Source: Acanthosepion lycidas
Lineage: Eukaryota; Mollusca; Cephalopoda; Sepiida; Sepiidae
Assembly (NCBI GenBank): GCA_963932145.1
Contig: OZ010581.1
Location: 83,495,593-83,559,592, forward strand
DNA: 64,000 nucleotides
Direction of reading: 5' to 3'
In this document: in pieces, positions 1 to 12,293 of the stretch
How positions within the stretch are numbered: position 1 is the stretch's first letter
How the letters are laid out: every line of letters starts with the position of its first letter
Notes under the pieces: generated by a model
The model's database searches: none
Seen by the model: only the letters and a program-made list of their open reading frames with translations
What the model was told of the DNA's origin: nothing
Program-made: the position numbers and the translations under genes

Positions 1-105
1 GTACAAATAAATTATCCTAAAATACTAGTACTTGACTAGAAAATTAACAAATCCTCAATTTCACTTTTATTAGCATTCTTCAATTATTTTCTAAAAACCC
101 CACAT

Positions 106-136
<31 letters not shown>

Positions 137-907
137 GTGTTTAATAACATAATTTTCTCAAGTTTAATGCCCTTTCCAAAGAAAACCAAATTCTGAATAA
201 CTTAGAATAATTGGGCATGCTGGTTAAGTATCCACTTTAGAAAATGTTCAACTCTGATAATTATATTCATAAAATTTCTATACTAAATTGTTTTTCATTG
301 TAAACTCAAATTAAGTTATATTATTAAATTAAGTTATGTAATATTTGCATAGGTTGTGTTTTTTCATGTGCATCTTATATGTTAGCAAATATGGTAATTA
401 TATTTAACTAAATGTTGAATATGTGTATGTAACCTATCATATAATCATCATCAACAAGACGTCATATAGGATATTGTTAAAATAGGTTAATGTATAATAA
501 TGACAATTCCTTCTCTCAGAAATTAAGATAGAAAACATTGAATATAGTTTTATAAAACAATCACATCTTTTGTTAATTATTTTGATAAAATTTCAAGTGA
601 AATGATTGTTTATCAAGAAAAAAGTTAAAATATGATTTTCTTTATTTCTCAATCCTTAGTCACATTTTCCTTTAAAAAAAAAAAATTGTTATTTCATCAA
701 ATTTTGGTAACTGGATTGAGCCAAGAAGTTTTCCTTATTGCAGGTTTGAATATTTAATAAATGTTCACTTTTTAGATAAATTAATGTATACTATACTTAC
801 CTTATGGTATTTATGCTATCTTGTATTTTTTTAAAAAGATTTTTCTCTCTCTCATTTATTATCTATTCTGGTTCATATTTTTCTGAAATCTTTACTGAAT
901 ACCATGT

Positions 908-949
<42 letters not shown>

Positions 950-1280
950 GTGTGTGTGTCTGTCTAGCCAAGCTATACATTTACCACTAAAAATTCTTGT
1001 TATCACTTGTTTTCTATTGTCTAGTGATATATGATGAATAATAAATGATGTCAAAAATTTCTCAGCTCAACCCATTTCCCAAAATCTTAACAAATGGCCA
1101 AGCATTTTTCTCCGGCTTCTTGGTTGGGCCAAGAACTCTTTAGCATTCCCCTCCACCTCATATAATGTATAAGGGTAATAAATAAAATCATTCAAAAACC
1201 TGTCATGATAATAAATAATTTTTAAGTTATAGGTAACATTTAAAACACAAAATAAAAGTAAAATTTTGTTTCACTTTCAG
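1..1280 (+). other. Intron (3' part), MYPT-like gene
   Basis: Noncoding AT-rich sequence upstream of the first exon in the window. It ends in a good acceptor (TTTCACTTTCAG at 1269-1280). It holds a poly-T run at about 107-135 and a TA tract running into TG at about 911-959. The two opposite-strand ORFs over the TA tract are translations of the dinucleotide repeat, not genes. No other coding or structured element was seen. Confidence 0.75.
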
Positions 1281-1442
1281 GTAGTGAATTCTCGGGTAAG
1301 CAGTGCAGGCACCATCAGATGTGGGTCTACATCAGACATCACTCCGTCCTCCATAGATCGTCAAAGTCGAACAGACCGGCCAAGTTCTTACATAGGATTG
1401 AGTAAGTCAACACCATCATTAGAAACAATAGATTATAAAAAA
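1281..1442 (+). CDS. PPP1R12A: MYPT/PPP1R12-like protein, exon upstream of the coiled coil (54 codons)
   Basis: This internal coding exon is bounded by CTTTCAG and GTAAGT, is 162 nt long, and is in phase 0 at both ends. It encodes a Ser/Thr/Arg-rich, probably disordered segment starting VVNSRVSSAG and ending ETIDYKK. In vertebrate MYPT1 the serine-rich linker ends DFKKLYEQ just before the C-terminal coiled coil; here DYKK is followed across the next junction by LYENEK, the same arrangement. Members of the family target the PP1 catalytic subunit to myosin and are regulated by phosphorylation and by PKG binding at the C-terminus. The RQSRTDRPSS stretch carries basic-directed serines, but no known regulatory site can be assigned. 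Upstream exons (ankyrin repeats, RVxF motif) lie outside the window. The symbol is the vertebrate name; PPP1R12B/C-type orthology is not excluded. Confidence 0.8.
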
Positions 1443-4121
1443 GTAAGTATTTTTTTTTTTTTTTAAATAAAACAATAATAGCACAACAAAAAATACATTA
1501 AATTTCATACAAGTCAATTAGCAACATATTTACCTGTTTTAAGTGGATTCTGTGGAACTGTGTAAAATATACCCTTCTGTTTTCTCTGCAAGAATTTGAT
1601 AATCATAGCAATTTAATATTCCTTTAGCATGCTATAAAACCTTAATAAACAATCTCCTTTACTCCAAAAAAGATATTTTTATCAACACTCTTCAATTCTT
1701 ATTTATTTTATAAAATGTGATATCCCTTTCACAAGTATTTTCTGTTCTTGAACAGACAGGAAAAAATATACTTTTGTCTTTGCTGATTTATAAGACATCA
1801 GATGAACAGTTTATTTCAATATATCTAAAAGGAAATTATATGTAATCCATATAGTTATGAATGTGTAAGAAAATGTTCACTACAATCATTTCCTACAGTT
1901 ACAACAAATGCCAAGTTTGTGCACAAATCATCTCACCCATTCTTAGCAATTGAAAAAAAATCTGTATTTAATGTAATTCTGTACCAAATCATTTAATAAT
2001 GAAATGAGATTTGTACTACTCTCAAAATTATACATATCAATTTTGATATTATGAAGCACACCTGTGTGTGTGTGTGTGTGTGTGTAAGAGATTTCTAACA
2101 ACAAAAATACTTTTGGCCATTTATGTATATTTATGTAACCCCATTTTATTTAATAAAGATCATGAAATGTCAAATGATTTGTAATTATGGATAAGCAATG
2201 CAGTAATTTTTTTCTATTATCAAATAAATCCCTGTTTCAATGCAAAAATGTTTTCTTCTACTTTACTGTATATTGGCCCTGAAACAATTTTTTTTTTGAA
2301 AATACAGACAAGAATAAATCTCTTCAATTTGTCAACATTGTAAGAGAATTTTTGTTTTCACCTTTCATCGTAGCAAGATCTTCTCTCAATGTTCTTTTTT
2401 ACAAAAAATTATACTTTTGAAAAATTCATATTACAAATGTTTTATGTTCTGTAAAATCTACTTATTAAACAATATAGCAAGACAAGAATAACAGTTTTGA
2501 TTTGCAATGTGTAAATTGTACAAAACATTGTTTGAACTTCAATAAATACCAGAAAAATTATTTTTTAAATTGTATTGACAATTCCAATTATTACTCTATT
2601 TACTGTTGTATGGTTTTCTTTATAATTACTAAAGAAAGGGATAGATTTTTAATTTATTACTCCAACAGATTTTTATTAATTAAACATTATTTTTAATAGC
2701 TACTCATATTTTAGTAGACACTCTGTTTATTTATTAAACAGTATATTTATTTTCATCTACCATCCTAGTTATTCAAGAAATCTCATTAGAGAAAAATATG
2801 TGTTCTCCAACAGTATTTGAACCTGCATTCACATCATTAAATTTGATATACTTTGGACTTCTTGGCTATGGAGTGCATCAATGACCAAGCAAAGCTGAAT
2901 AGTGCCTTTAAATACAGATTTTTCTCTGACTCTCAAAATTGACATATCTGCTCAGTTTTGTATCCTAACATAAAGAAAGGGATGAATTTTTATTTATTAA
3001 TATGACAGATTTTTATTAATTAAACATTATTTTTAGTGGATACTCATATTTGAATAGACACTCCATTTATTTATTTAAATTTTTTTTTTTTTTTTTTTTT
3101 TTCTTCCCTCTAATAAGTTTTTTTTCTCTAATAAGTTTTCAGTAGATGAAAATAAATAAATAGAAAGGAGTCAACCATAGTCGGGATCATCGAGTCAATG
3201 CAAATGCAGAGTTTTCCTTCTAGACCTGTTGCCACCCAAGGCTATAGAAACCCAGTCTGTCCTAATATTTACTCATAGCTGAAGGTTGAGGGGGGAAAAG
3301 AGATGGATTCATACCCTTTTAACAAGGGTATTATCACTCAAGTGAATGTAATGAACTTAAATGGAATTCAAACTTCACTCTCCACCACAATCCATTACTC
3401 TATTGTGCCTCCTTGGTGGCTGCATCAGTTGAGTGTCAGGAAAAACATATAAAATGAAGTTGTGGCTAGCAGTTTCAATCTGAAATCTTACCTGACTTGT
3501 GATAATCAACACAGGTCATGTAAAGGATCTGTAGTTGGTCTTCATTCAACTATTCACTCTGTTAATTGTACATGCTTCAGCAGTACATTTACTAAATTTG
3601 AATGATACAGAGAAGATAAGTAGAGTTCAAGCACAAGGATGAAATGCAAATCCATGAAGTGTTCCATATTTTTAAAATAAATATATTATTTAATAGATAA
3701 ACAAATCATCTACTCAAATACAAGTCTCCACTAAAAATAATTAAGTAATAAAAAATAATTGCTGCTATAAATTTTCAATAAATTTCAGAAATTTCAAAAT
3801 ACCAGGAACTAGAAACATAAACTTCACTAAAATCTAAAACACATTCTACTCAAAGTAAAAAAAAAAAAAAGTTTATAATATCCAAGATTCCAATGTATCT
3901 TTTATGCTATATTCTGATCTGTATTTGAAAAATGTAAATTTATTTTTAAACCTATTATTTTTGTTTGAGTTGAAAGGAATTTTTTAAAGAGAATTGCAAA
4001 AGTTCTATTCGATGCTCAAATTGTCTTGATGTTAACCAGATTTCCTGTAAAAATAGTTATAAAATTACATAAAAATGCAATAAAATAATATTGTATTAAT
4101 TTTTCTTGTTTTCTTTTAAAG
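1443..4121 (+). other. Intron, MYPT-like gene
   Basis: GTAAGT donor at 1443 and AG acceptor at 4120-4121 after a T-rich tract. The intron is 2679 bp. It contains a TG repeat at 2063-2085 and a local direct duplication: about 2620-2730 resembles about 2970-3080, both carrying AGATTTTTATTAATTAAAC. A less AT-rich block at about 3160-3560 looks like an old repeat that I cannot name. No exon was found. Confidence 0.75.
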
Positions 4122-4268
4122 CTTTATGAAAATGAAAAAGAAGACTCTAATAGATTAAAGAAAGAACTAGAACAAATTAAAAAAGATTTTGCAATAACCA
4201 GAGCAGAAATGGAGAAGCTTCGAAGGTTACATGAAGATGTCTCAGCAGAGTTAAATCAAGAGAAAAGA
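4122..4268 (+). CDS. PPP1R12A: MYPT/PPP1R12-like protein, coiled-coil exon (49 codons)
   Basis: The exon is 147 nt, phase 0 to phase 0, with an acceptor ending TTTTAAAG and a GTAAGT donor. It encodes a highly charged helix beginning LYENEKEDSNRLKKELEQ and ending SAELNQEKR, with leucines and isoleucines spaced as in a coiled coil. It corresponds to the vertebrate MYPT1 segment beginning LYEQILAENEKLKAQL. This coiled coil lies just before the terminal leucine zipper and is thought to support dimerisation and partner binding. Family assignment rests on the combination with the flanking exons; a lone coiled coil would not be diagnostic. Confidence 0.85.
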
Positions 4269-5144
4269 GTAAGTAATCTTTCTTCATTTATGATGGTAGA
4301 AGTAGCTTTAAGTAATGATTCTCCACTTAGTAAAATTTTATAGGTGTCACATTTGTAATTCAGAAAGTTAATATTTAACAATAACAAGTACATGACAACC
4401 ATATATACATATGCAGAGATAAAATACAGTTTATAAATTCTTTGATTTAATGATTTTAATCGCTATAGGTAAGATGTATTCACAGATTATTTTTTTTTTT
4501 TTTTACAATAAATTAGCATCCTTCAATTAAATTTCAAAATAATATGAATATTTATATATGGAGGTGCTGATGTTCACAGCCTGCTTCTTTAAATCTGACC
4601 AAATGACTAAACTTATCTTTAAGGACTTCTTGGTCAAGTGAGAAATTTTTTATTGCCCACTTTAGCCAATCATGATTCTACTGAATTTTTTTTTTTTTTT
4701 TTTTTTTTTTTTCAATGTTTAGGAAATGCAAGATTTGAGCTTTTTTATAATCTGTATAATTAACGATGAAAGGTTATTGAAAGTTAAGCAGAATTCAAGG
4801 AGAAATATGATGATGATTGACATTGTAGTCAACAGGAAAGCAATAATCTGGAAGTGAGTCCCACAGTGAGGAGTACAAGAAAAAAATAATTAGCATAGAA
4901 TTTATGGTTACAACTAGCAATTTCAGCAGTGAAATTATGAGACCTAGCTTCCAATCTAGTACTGCACTTAAATTCATGAAGTGTAGGTACCAGAATGGGA
5001 ATCTCATCAGAAAAATTATATTTATAGAAAAGGCAGAGAGAAGATACATTATAGTGGTAGGAAAGTGACTGTTGTGATATTCTTATAATTGTTTGTATTC
5101 ATTCAGTTAATTATTTAATACCTTCTACTTATCTGCATACGAAC

Positions 5145-5320
5145 TGTTGTGTGATTTTGCGTCACGTGATCTTCTATTTATAAATAACGGTGGGACGCCT
5201 CTATCTTTCTCTCTGGCGTCCGTTCGTTCATATCTTCTACGTAACTGGTAACAGTGTATGCTTTTTATGTTGAATAAAACCATAATACTCAACTTTCTAA
5301 AAAGGTCTCTTTTCATCACA
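5145..5320 (+). mobile_element. Possible short solo LTR, about 176 bp
   Basis: A segment of higher complexity than its surroundings begins TGTTGTGTGA and ends TTTCATCACA, so it has TG...CA termini. In order it has CACGTGA (5164), a TATA-like TATTTATAAATA (about 5175), a pyrimidine stretch and AATAAAAC (about 5274), which is LTR-like order. No convincing target-site duplication was found. It shares the 13-mer GGTGGGACGCCTC with the larger solo LTR at 12301. It could instead be a promoter fragment or part of another repeat. Confidence 0.35.
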
Positions 5321-5329
5321 GTGACTGAA

Positions 5330-5640
5330 GAGTTGATGCCAGGCCAGGTTCAATAAAGTTGCCAATTCTTTGGATTTTGTTGAGAATCTCTAAGCACATA
5401 GTAGATTTGTTGCACAGGCAAATTGTAAGACTTATAAATGTGCAAGATAGATTCTGGTGAGAAAAATTGTCTTGCACAACATAGTGAACTGACTTTCCTA
5501 GTAGCAGACTTAGCAATTGATTCAATATAAGGATTCCACTTCATGTCACTGGAAAATTTGAGACTAAGATGGTGCAGTGAGTTGCTCTCCTGGAAGTTAG
5601 CAGTAGGTAGGGCCACACAGACAAAATTTAGCCCTACACA
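5330..5640 (-). pseudogene. LINE reverse-transcriptase C-terminal fragment, frameshifted
   Basis: On the minus strand, a reading frame across 5616-5350 contains SLKFSSDMKWNPYIESIAKS and ARQFFSPESILHIYKS. This is a familiar pattern from the end of non-LTR retrotransposon reverse transcriptases, where a W..YI.SIAK.A motif is followed by FSPESIL.IYKS. The continuation (ILNKIQRI, then EPGLASTLQSL) lies in a different frame around 5316-5410, so there is at least one frameshift. The N-terminal reverse transcriptase and the endonuclease are absent. It is a dead fragment, antisense to the host gene. Confidence 0.65.
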
Positions 5641-6245
5641 AATTTATAAAAGATTATCTCCAAATACTTTTAGCTGCTATAAGACTGGGATATTAAAAAA
5701 ATATCCTGTTGTTTTTTTTTTTTTTGTTTTTTTTACATGAGATAATTAATGCAATTAGACTTTATTACTTGAACTTATATTTCTATCAAATAAAATTAAT
5801 AAAGCAGTTTCAGTTAAAAAAAAAACAACAAAAAAAACACTCATTTTAAAGAACTTTTATGCTAGATTAGGCAATTTGAAGGGTTACTATTACATTACAA
5901 CTAAAATAATGTCTATATTCTCAAACAGACTAGACATCAATTCAATTGCAATTTTTTTGTTTTATTTTAATGTGCCCATTTTTAGGGGGTCCCTCTGTCT
6001 TTCTTTTGCTCTCTAAACTTAAATTTAATTCCAAGTTTACAAATTTGAAAAGCCTGGGTTAAAAAAAAACACATCACAATCAAATTTGTATATCTCATCA
6101 AAATCACTTTCTCATAGTTTTTATATGCTTCATGATTTTATTGCAATATATATGATGCACGGTAAAAATAAATTTAAAAAAATTTCATAACACTGACATA
6201 AATTTTGATTGATTTATAAAGTAGTTTTTCTTTCTCCCTCTTCAG

Positions 6246-6296
6246 GAAAAGAGGGCACTGGAGCGTAAATTCTCCGAGTTAGAATCCACAGTTGTT
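6246..6296 (+). CDS. PPP1R12A: MYPT/PPP1R12-like protein, short coiled-coil exon (17 codons)
   Basis: A 51-nt micro-exon between CCCTCTTCAG and GTAAGT, phase 0 on both sides, encoding EKRALERKFSELESTVV. It matches the very conserved vertebrate MYPT1 stretch RERRALERRISEMEEELK immediately before the terminal leucine zipper. It is too short for ordinary ORF calling, but the RALER..SE core and the exact splice sites make it convincing. In known family members the next coding exon supplies the zipper; here two candidates exist, at 24901 and 31272, both in the correct phase. Confidence 0.88.
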
Positions 6297-7476
6297 GTAA
6301 GTATTTGTTTCATTATTACGCATCCTATTTTCTTGTTATGGAAATATATCAGAAGAGTTTTGTCAACATAAGATTATATGCAGGGTTATATGCCTTTTCA
6401 TATATTTTTCATGACACTATGATTTAGCTCTTTTGAAATACTTTATTATTGTATTAAACAATTTAAAATTCAATATTGCATAATTAATGTTGATTCTATA
6501 TTTTATGTATTTAAAAATTTGATTCAACAGGAGAATGACCATTGACAGTTAAACAAAATGATGTACAGATGGGTTGCATCTCCATCCAATTCCAAGTGTA
6601 TATGCACATAAAGTACATGCATATATGTTATTGATACTCTACCCTATGAACACTAATGGATAATGTCCCAATCCTCATTGGACACTATTGTAAGCAGGGG
6701 GTAATATGCTAAGTAGACCCACCACTAGCAGTGGTTTACCTAATTCACGCTGCTTGCAAGTATTGTATTCTGTTGATGTTATAAAAAATTACCATTTCAT
6801 TTCCAACCTCAATTTTGGTTATTCTCATTCAGTAACCTTTTCTAGGTTACAACAATATACACAAAGAAATTCACATCTCCCTTGAAGAACATTTTGAAAT
6901 ATTGTTTTAAGATAATGTATACCATGACTAATTAAGTGGCAATAAAAAAAAGTCTGTACCAAGAAATATCTGAAGGAAACCAAGATGAATATAATCATTA
7001 TTGTAGGGCTGCAAGCAAGAATGCATTCCATTCTCATTCATTTACCAAGAAAAATGCCAACAGAGCAATCTTATTCATTATTTCATTATCAGCAGATAAA
7101 AACAGACACTGATGTCATATAATTCATTATGATAAAATATTCACTTAAGTATGTTACACTCGTCTTGAAATGTATATTTGAAAGCTGAAAACATAAATTA
7201 ATTGAAAATAATAAAAACAGGTGGTAGAGGAAAATCTTTTTGTTTCAGCAATTTACTATGAAAACATTTTCAGAATTTGATCTGCAGTATTTAGTGACTA
7301 TCATTCAACTGTCTTAAATGTCATTAAATATTTGAACTGAGATGTGTTTATGAATATGGTTTCATTCATAATATATGCTAATTGAAAGTAGAATAGCAAC
7401 ACCCTGAATATGTATTTTAATTTATTTAATAAGTACAAGTAATATAATTGGATAGCAGTAAATGCTCAAATATATA

Positions 7477-7578
7477 TTAGGTTGGTGCAAAAATAATGAC
7501 GTAATAATGTCGTTTTTTGACGTTAAAAAATACGTGAAAAAACAACATTATTATGTCATTATTTTTGCACCAACCTAA
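7477..7578. mobile_element. Palindromic mariner MITE, 102-bp form, copy 1
   Basis: Starts TTAGGTTGGTGCAAAAAT and ends with its reverse complement, flanked by TA on both sides. The whole element is a near-perfect palindrome with a loop of about 10 nt around 7525. The ends are nearly those of primate MADE1/Hsmar1-type mariners. Removing the element plus one TA restores an intact 8-bp target duplication of the adjacent hAT element, so it inserted after the hAT copy did. No coding capacity. Confidence 0.9.
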
Positions 7579-7583
7579 TAGAT

Positions 7584-9161
7584 AAGGTACCTCCACTGAA
7601 TTTTCAATACTTAAGATTTAAAATGAATTTTTAAAAATGAAAAAGCATTCTTGAAGCTTTGCTTTTAGCTTTAATTGAAAGCTAAATGATTAAATTTACT
7701 ATTTCCAGTTAGCAAAATACTCTGGTGTATTTCAACTAGAAATTATATTGATTAGAATCTTAACTTTTTGCTCACTTTCAGAAATTGTTTAAATTTAGCC
7801 TTTTTTGACATATTTGTAAACAAAAGTTAATTCTTGGTTTTAAAAATCTTCCAATATACTTTTCTGAAATTTTATTTGAGGAATATAAGCTGATTTAAAG
7901 TATAATTAATCTGATTTGAAAAAAATATTATTTACTTTAAGTTTAAAATAACAGAGAAATAAATTTTTAAAATAAACAGTAGCACAGTCAAGTGCTTGTC
8001 AACACCTCGTAAATCACTTGACAATTGATTTAAAAGGTGCTGACACTTTTATTATTGTTTATCTGTTAAAACATAATTTAAGAAAATAACAGGCAAATGC
8101 TTTTTTTATATAATTTTTAAGTACTCAGTAATCTAAAAAATGTTCTGTAATTTAATTTTAGGAATGCTGAATTTAAATTTACTATAGTCATCGCTCTTAT
8201 TTTCTTATGTCATGTATGATCACCATAATTTAAAACAGGGGCACATTACATATACATAAAAGAAAAAAAAAGTTGTTTTTTTTTTTGTTTTTTTTTAAAT
8301 ATTGAATGCAAACTGCTTTTTTTTTATTTAGCTTTTCAGTTTTTGATTCATAAATATAATTTTCATTTAATAACAATATCACCTAACTGGATTGAAGTAA
8401 TGCAGAATTCTAAACGATTATAAATTATTATAATTAAAATTTAACAAAAATGAAAACAATTCTTATAAAAATTCATTATTCATCGAAAAAAAAATTTTTC
8501 TTAAGACAATAGTGTCCTTAAATCTTATTTATAAAAACAATTAAAAGCTTCTCTAAATAGTTTTATTGCATGTCATTTTTTATTTTATGATTAGGAGCAG
8601 ATTTTCAAGAAATGAAAACAGTTTGAAAAAAGAAATTGATGATTTACATTCTCCAAGGAGTTCTGCTTTTAACTAATAAAACAAATTTTGGGATTGAAAT
8701 TTAATTTCTCAAAATTTCATGAAATTAAGTGGGGGTTAACATAAGTAAAAAGAAAAAAAATTTCAAAAATAATTTCATTCATTTGTGAATAAGTCTTGAA
8801 ATTTTTCACATCTTGTCATTATCAGAGCATGATGAGATGTCATCATGCTCTGACAATTATTTGATTTTTTTTTTTTTTTTTTTTTCCAAGAATTTCAAAA
8901 TCAATGTGTTTTTCACTGGAAAAAAAATCACATAAACACTAATCATAATTATTGTCAACCATGCCATAAAAAATTAAACAAGATTTTTAACCAAAATTTT
9001 GAACATGCTAGAAAGGATTAAAAACTTTAAAAATTAATTAAATACTTTGGTCTTTCCTCTTAATAATATAAACATTTTGATGATAAAATTTTGTTTTTAT
9101 TAAATTTGGAGCATTTATTCATCATTCTATGCTGTTTTTCAGCAAAAAGTGGAGGTACCTA
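7584..9161. mobile_element. hAT-like non-autonomous transposon, copy A (1.58 kb)
   Basis: The ends are inverted: AAGGTACCTCCACT on the left and, read inward from the right, TAGGTACCTCCACT. The right flank is ATATAGAT; the left flank is the same 8 bp once the mariner MITE nested in it is removed. This fits the 8-bp nTnnnnAn target duplications of hAT elements. The body is AT-rich without an ORF and aligns through much of its length with copy B (for example, both carry GGTCTTTCCTCTTAATAATA near the right end). It looks like an internally deleted form of copy B. Confidence 0.75.
8822..8853. repeat. Short perfect hairpin inside hAT copy A
   Basis: TCAGAGCATGATGA, four bases, then its exact reverse complement. 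It is a 14-bp stem with a 4-nt loop. The segment is missing from the corresponding part of copy B, so it was gained in copy A or lost from B. Confidence 0.7.
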
Positions 9162-9169
9162 ATATAGAT

Positions 9170-9990
9170 CAATACATGCACAGTTGCCAAAACAAGATGT
9201 GTATCAAAAATGCATATTAATTCTTTGTATATCCTCCTTGTGTATTTACATAAACTTGTACTTTGCATTCATATGATTGTACAGATGGTGAATACCATCC
9301 TACAATACATTATTTCATGCCTCTTGTACCTGTTGGCACAATACAGCAAGAGCTGTAGATAGACTAATTGAATGAGTTTGGTGACCATGCCAACCAGATT
9401 TGTTGTTGAACAAAAGATATTGTCCAAGCACAGATATCATATGTTTGTGCATTATCATATTGGATCAGCATCTCACATTCCTGTTGTGGGAATGGCAACA
9501 AAATTGGTTGAACAATATTCTGGATGTTTGTACTACTGTTCAGGAAAGTGAGAATTGTGCATAACATGCAACACCATAATGTCAGTATGTCATAGCACTG
9601 GAGATGTACACGGAAGTATTGTGACATATGTCGATGTCTAGTTAAAAGCATGCATGCCTGTAGTTCTGCTGCAGATAAATGATTCTCATGGCGACACCTG
9701 TGTTGTGAAAGTTGTGTTGTCTGCCACTGCTGCTCTTAAAATGTGTTGATCTTATGTGGCTATGCAGAATCTGGTTATGAAAGTTGATTTAACTATTGTT
9801 GCTGACATCAAAACACCATCAATGCTTTGTGTCTCTCAAATGATCTTCCACCCTCTTAGAGGTTCACAATCCAATTCCTCTCAAATGATTCTAATTGAAC
9901 AAAAGGAATACTTGTATCTGAAGCATTTCACTTGTACTGAACACATAACACATTCATCTCATTGAACTTTAATTGTAGCATGCATCAACA
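9170..9990 (-). pseudogene. Decayed Tc1-like transposase (antisense to host gene)
   Basis: The minus-strand frame across 9651-9364 contains IVQPILLPF, then IQYDNAQTYDICA and FVQQQIWLAWSPNSFN. These resemble the Tc1-type pattern of ...LPF, FQ.DNA..HTA and the WP..SPDLNPIEH region. Further toward 9180 in other frames come pieces like LYNHMNAK and GGYTK. The tail GGHTRY is typical of this transposase group, so this looks like its decayed form. Upstream (9660-9730) a RCRHENHLSAAELQ-like piece may be the remains of the DNA-binding linker. Many stops and frameshifts; ends not identifiable. Confidence 0.6.
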
Positions 9991-11115
9991 TCTAAACTGT
10001 TTGCAGAAATAGTGATAGTAATAAACTTATTTATACTAAGAGTTATACAAATTTAAAGTTCATCAATTTTTATTTTAAACATTTTTATTATCAATTTTAA
10101 CAATTGGGAAAAATAAGTTTCAATCAAATCCTGATGTTGTGTTGATAACATTTTACAAATTATAGTAAAACGAACACAATTCATGTTAAAAATTACATTT
10201 ATATTCTAAAATATAATTTTCTTTATTTTGTTTCTAATTACTTCGATTTTGAAATGATTTATTATCATTTGAAAAATTGAATTGTTGTTTTTGTTGTTAA
10301 CACATATTGCATCCGAGCTCACAATTTGTGGAGACACGATCAGTGTCTGATTAATGTTTCATCAAATAAGGCTGTTCTCATAAAGAGGCATCCATCTTGT
10401 CTTCACAAATGACTGAGCATGGATATGATGAATTTAGATAAATCCTCCTTCACTGATATTTTGAATAACTTAAAAAAACAAATGCAGAAACTGGTCCTTT
10501 TAAGAATTTTACTAACATTTTATTGAATGTCTTATTGTAGATGCTGATGTTTTGTGTGCTGACAACATATTTCAAGTAGCAACACACTATGTAGAAAGAC
10601 TAAGATTTTTTACATCTCCACTAGGAAGATGCATTCCTTTTGTTGAATCATGGGAACTTTATAAGACCATCTCTACATTTCACAGTGGGGGGGATGCATT
10701 ACTTGCTTTTTTTTAAATATTCTAATTTAAGAAAGGAACAATTTGTTGCTTTCAGTATTAGTCTTGTAAGCATTATTGATACCAATGTTGTATTCTAGAA
10801 TTCTTCAAATCTTGAGTTGTTTTACTGTAATACAAATTACAGTAAACAAAAATATTGTATGTTCTCTTCCAGGCCAATACCACAAGGTATGTAACACAGG
10901 CAATTCTTTATCAGTTGTAATTAGACAAAGTTCATCAACACTGATCTCAAGAATCTAGAGGACATATTAAAATATATAAGTAATATCATCCCCTCAAAAT
11001 AAATATCCATTTTTATAGCACCATGAATGAAGAATAGAAAGATGAACTACATTGCTACAATAAAACTATTCTATATAAGAGAAGTTGAATAGATCCAAAG
11101 GATTTGTAGACATTA
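9991..11115. other. Intronic stretch without recognised feature
   Basis: Moderately complex AT-rich DNA. The part from 10300 to 11115 is less AT-rich and could be an old retroelement split by the solo LTR insertion, but no motif is clear. Short ORFs look like chance. Confidence 0.4.
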
Positions 11116-11841
11116 CATCTGTGACGGGTACACACCTGGCCCAGGGTCGAATCCTTTGGTTACGGCGCCAACTGTGACGTCGCTCCTCCTGGTTCCAAGC
11201 GTGCCGCTCCAACCTCTTGGTTAGATGATCACCAGCCTCGCCTTTCCCAACCCGCTTCCAATACCTGGTTGCTAAAGCAACTGTACTGATCTCCGGTCTG
11301 TCTACCCACGCTGTGTTTAGATCTTAGACAGACGGGACCAGCAGGGATTGGGCCGTATGCAAGTTGAGTCCGACGGGGGTGGCAAAACACAAGTAAAAGA
11401 AAAAAAAAACCCACGAGACAAAAAATTACTGATAAAAAAAAAAGGTGACAACCTTTTATATCTAATGTCTGTTACATAAAGAAAAATTGTTCTCATTCCC
11501 GACCCGCTCTGTGGACTATGGCACCAAGCTTCTATCATACAACTTAACGATTTCGAATAGTCTACTCTCTAGAATTGTGTATGTCGGAGTGTGGTTTAGT
11601 TCGACACTGGGGCTAATTTCTATCAATCATTCGCAGTTGATTCTTCTCTTCGACTTGAGTTGTATTTCTTCACTTCGATCTGGTTGGGTCGAATTCTGTT
11701 CTCGGCTGGGCTTGATTTTAACTTCTTCTTCTTCTTCCGTCCAGTAACTCTTTGGCCTTGTCTTCGACTTGGCTGCAACTTCTCCGCGGCTTTCGAGTAA
11801 TCTTCTTCTTCGTCGACTTAGATAGAACTTCTCTTGTCTTT

Positions 11842-11945
11842 GACTTGGGCTGGAAGGATTTCTTGTTTTCGACTTGGGCTGGAAGGATTTCTTGTTCTTG
11901 ACTTGGGCTGGAAGGATTTCTTGTTTTTGACTTGGGCTGGAAGGA
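11842..11945. repeat. 29-bp tandem repeat, 3.6 copies
   Basis: GACTTGGGCTGGAAGGA recurs at 11842, 11871, 11900 and 11929, exactly 29 bp apart. Looser relatives (CTTCGACTTG, TCTTCGACTTGG) occur upstream from about 11650, as if the array had grown from an older degenerate one. Lies within the LTR. Confidence 0.9.
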
Positions 11946-12212
11946 CCCCCCGCCGCAACCCCCCGCCGTCCGAGGTGATCTCTTCTCGCTGCCGTCCGGG
12001 GCTGAACTCTTCTTTTTGTCGATTGGGGTCCTGCTTTTATTGACGCCGCAGCAAACCGGGGTGGGTCTGTCGGCGTCAGGGCTCTCTCGATAATCCCAAA
12101 AGTCGCATTAGTTCTGATTTCCCATTATCGCTATTATTTTCACCCCTACTTCCTCACAGTGCCTCTGGGGGGGAAGACGCATACCCATCTCTCCCGGTCT
12201 CTCGTATGTCAG

Positions 12213-12293
12213 GTGACCATTTTCGACCAATGGTTCTTGATCGAGAATTCTCCCTCCTCTTTCCGCATATCACGTGACCGCTTTCGGCCAATG
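12213..12293. promoter_or_regulatory. Duplicated GTGACC/CCAAT module in the LTR
   Basis: Two copies of GTGACCNNTTTCGRCCAATG start at 12213 and 12274, 61 bp apart. The second is preceded by CA to make CACGTGACC, an E-box-like site. Paired CCAAT-type boxes look like the enhancer/promoter region of an LTR. Activity is inferred only. Confidence 0.45.

Larger units (their letters stand above)
4269..6245 (+). other. Intron, MYPT-like gene
   Basis: A 1977-bp intron with a GTAAGT donor and a TTTCTCCCTCTTCAG acceptor. It carries poly-T runs near 4491-4504 and 4685-4711, a possible short LTR (5145-5320) and an antisense LINE fragment (about 5330-5640). No exon was seen. Confidence 0.75.

Noticed and set aside
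804-1054. Opposite-strand ORFs with IYIYIY runs
   Set aside because: They are read through a TA microsatellite inside an intron.
1095-1140. tRNA-like or structured segment around CTTCTTGGTTGGGCCAAGAAC
   Set aside because: Only a short imperfect hairpin; no A/B box or cloverleaf.
5125-5319. 64-codon minus ORF rich in Arg
   Set aside because: It is the reverse strand of an LTR-like block with TATA and AATAAA on the other strand; no homology recognised.
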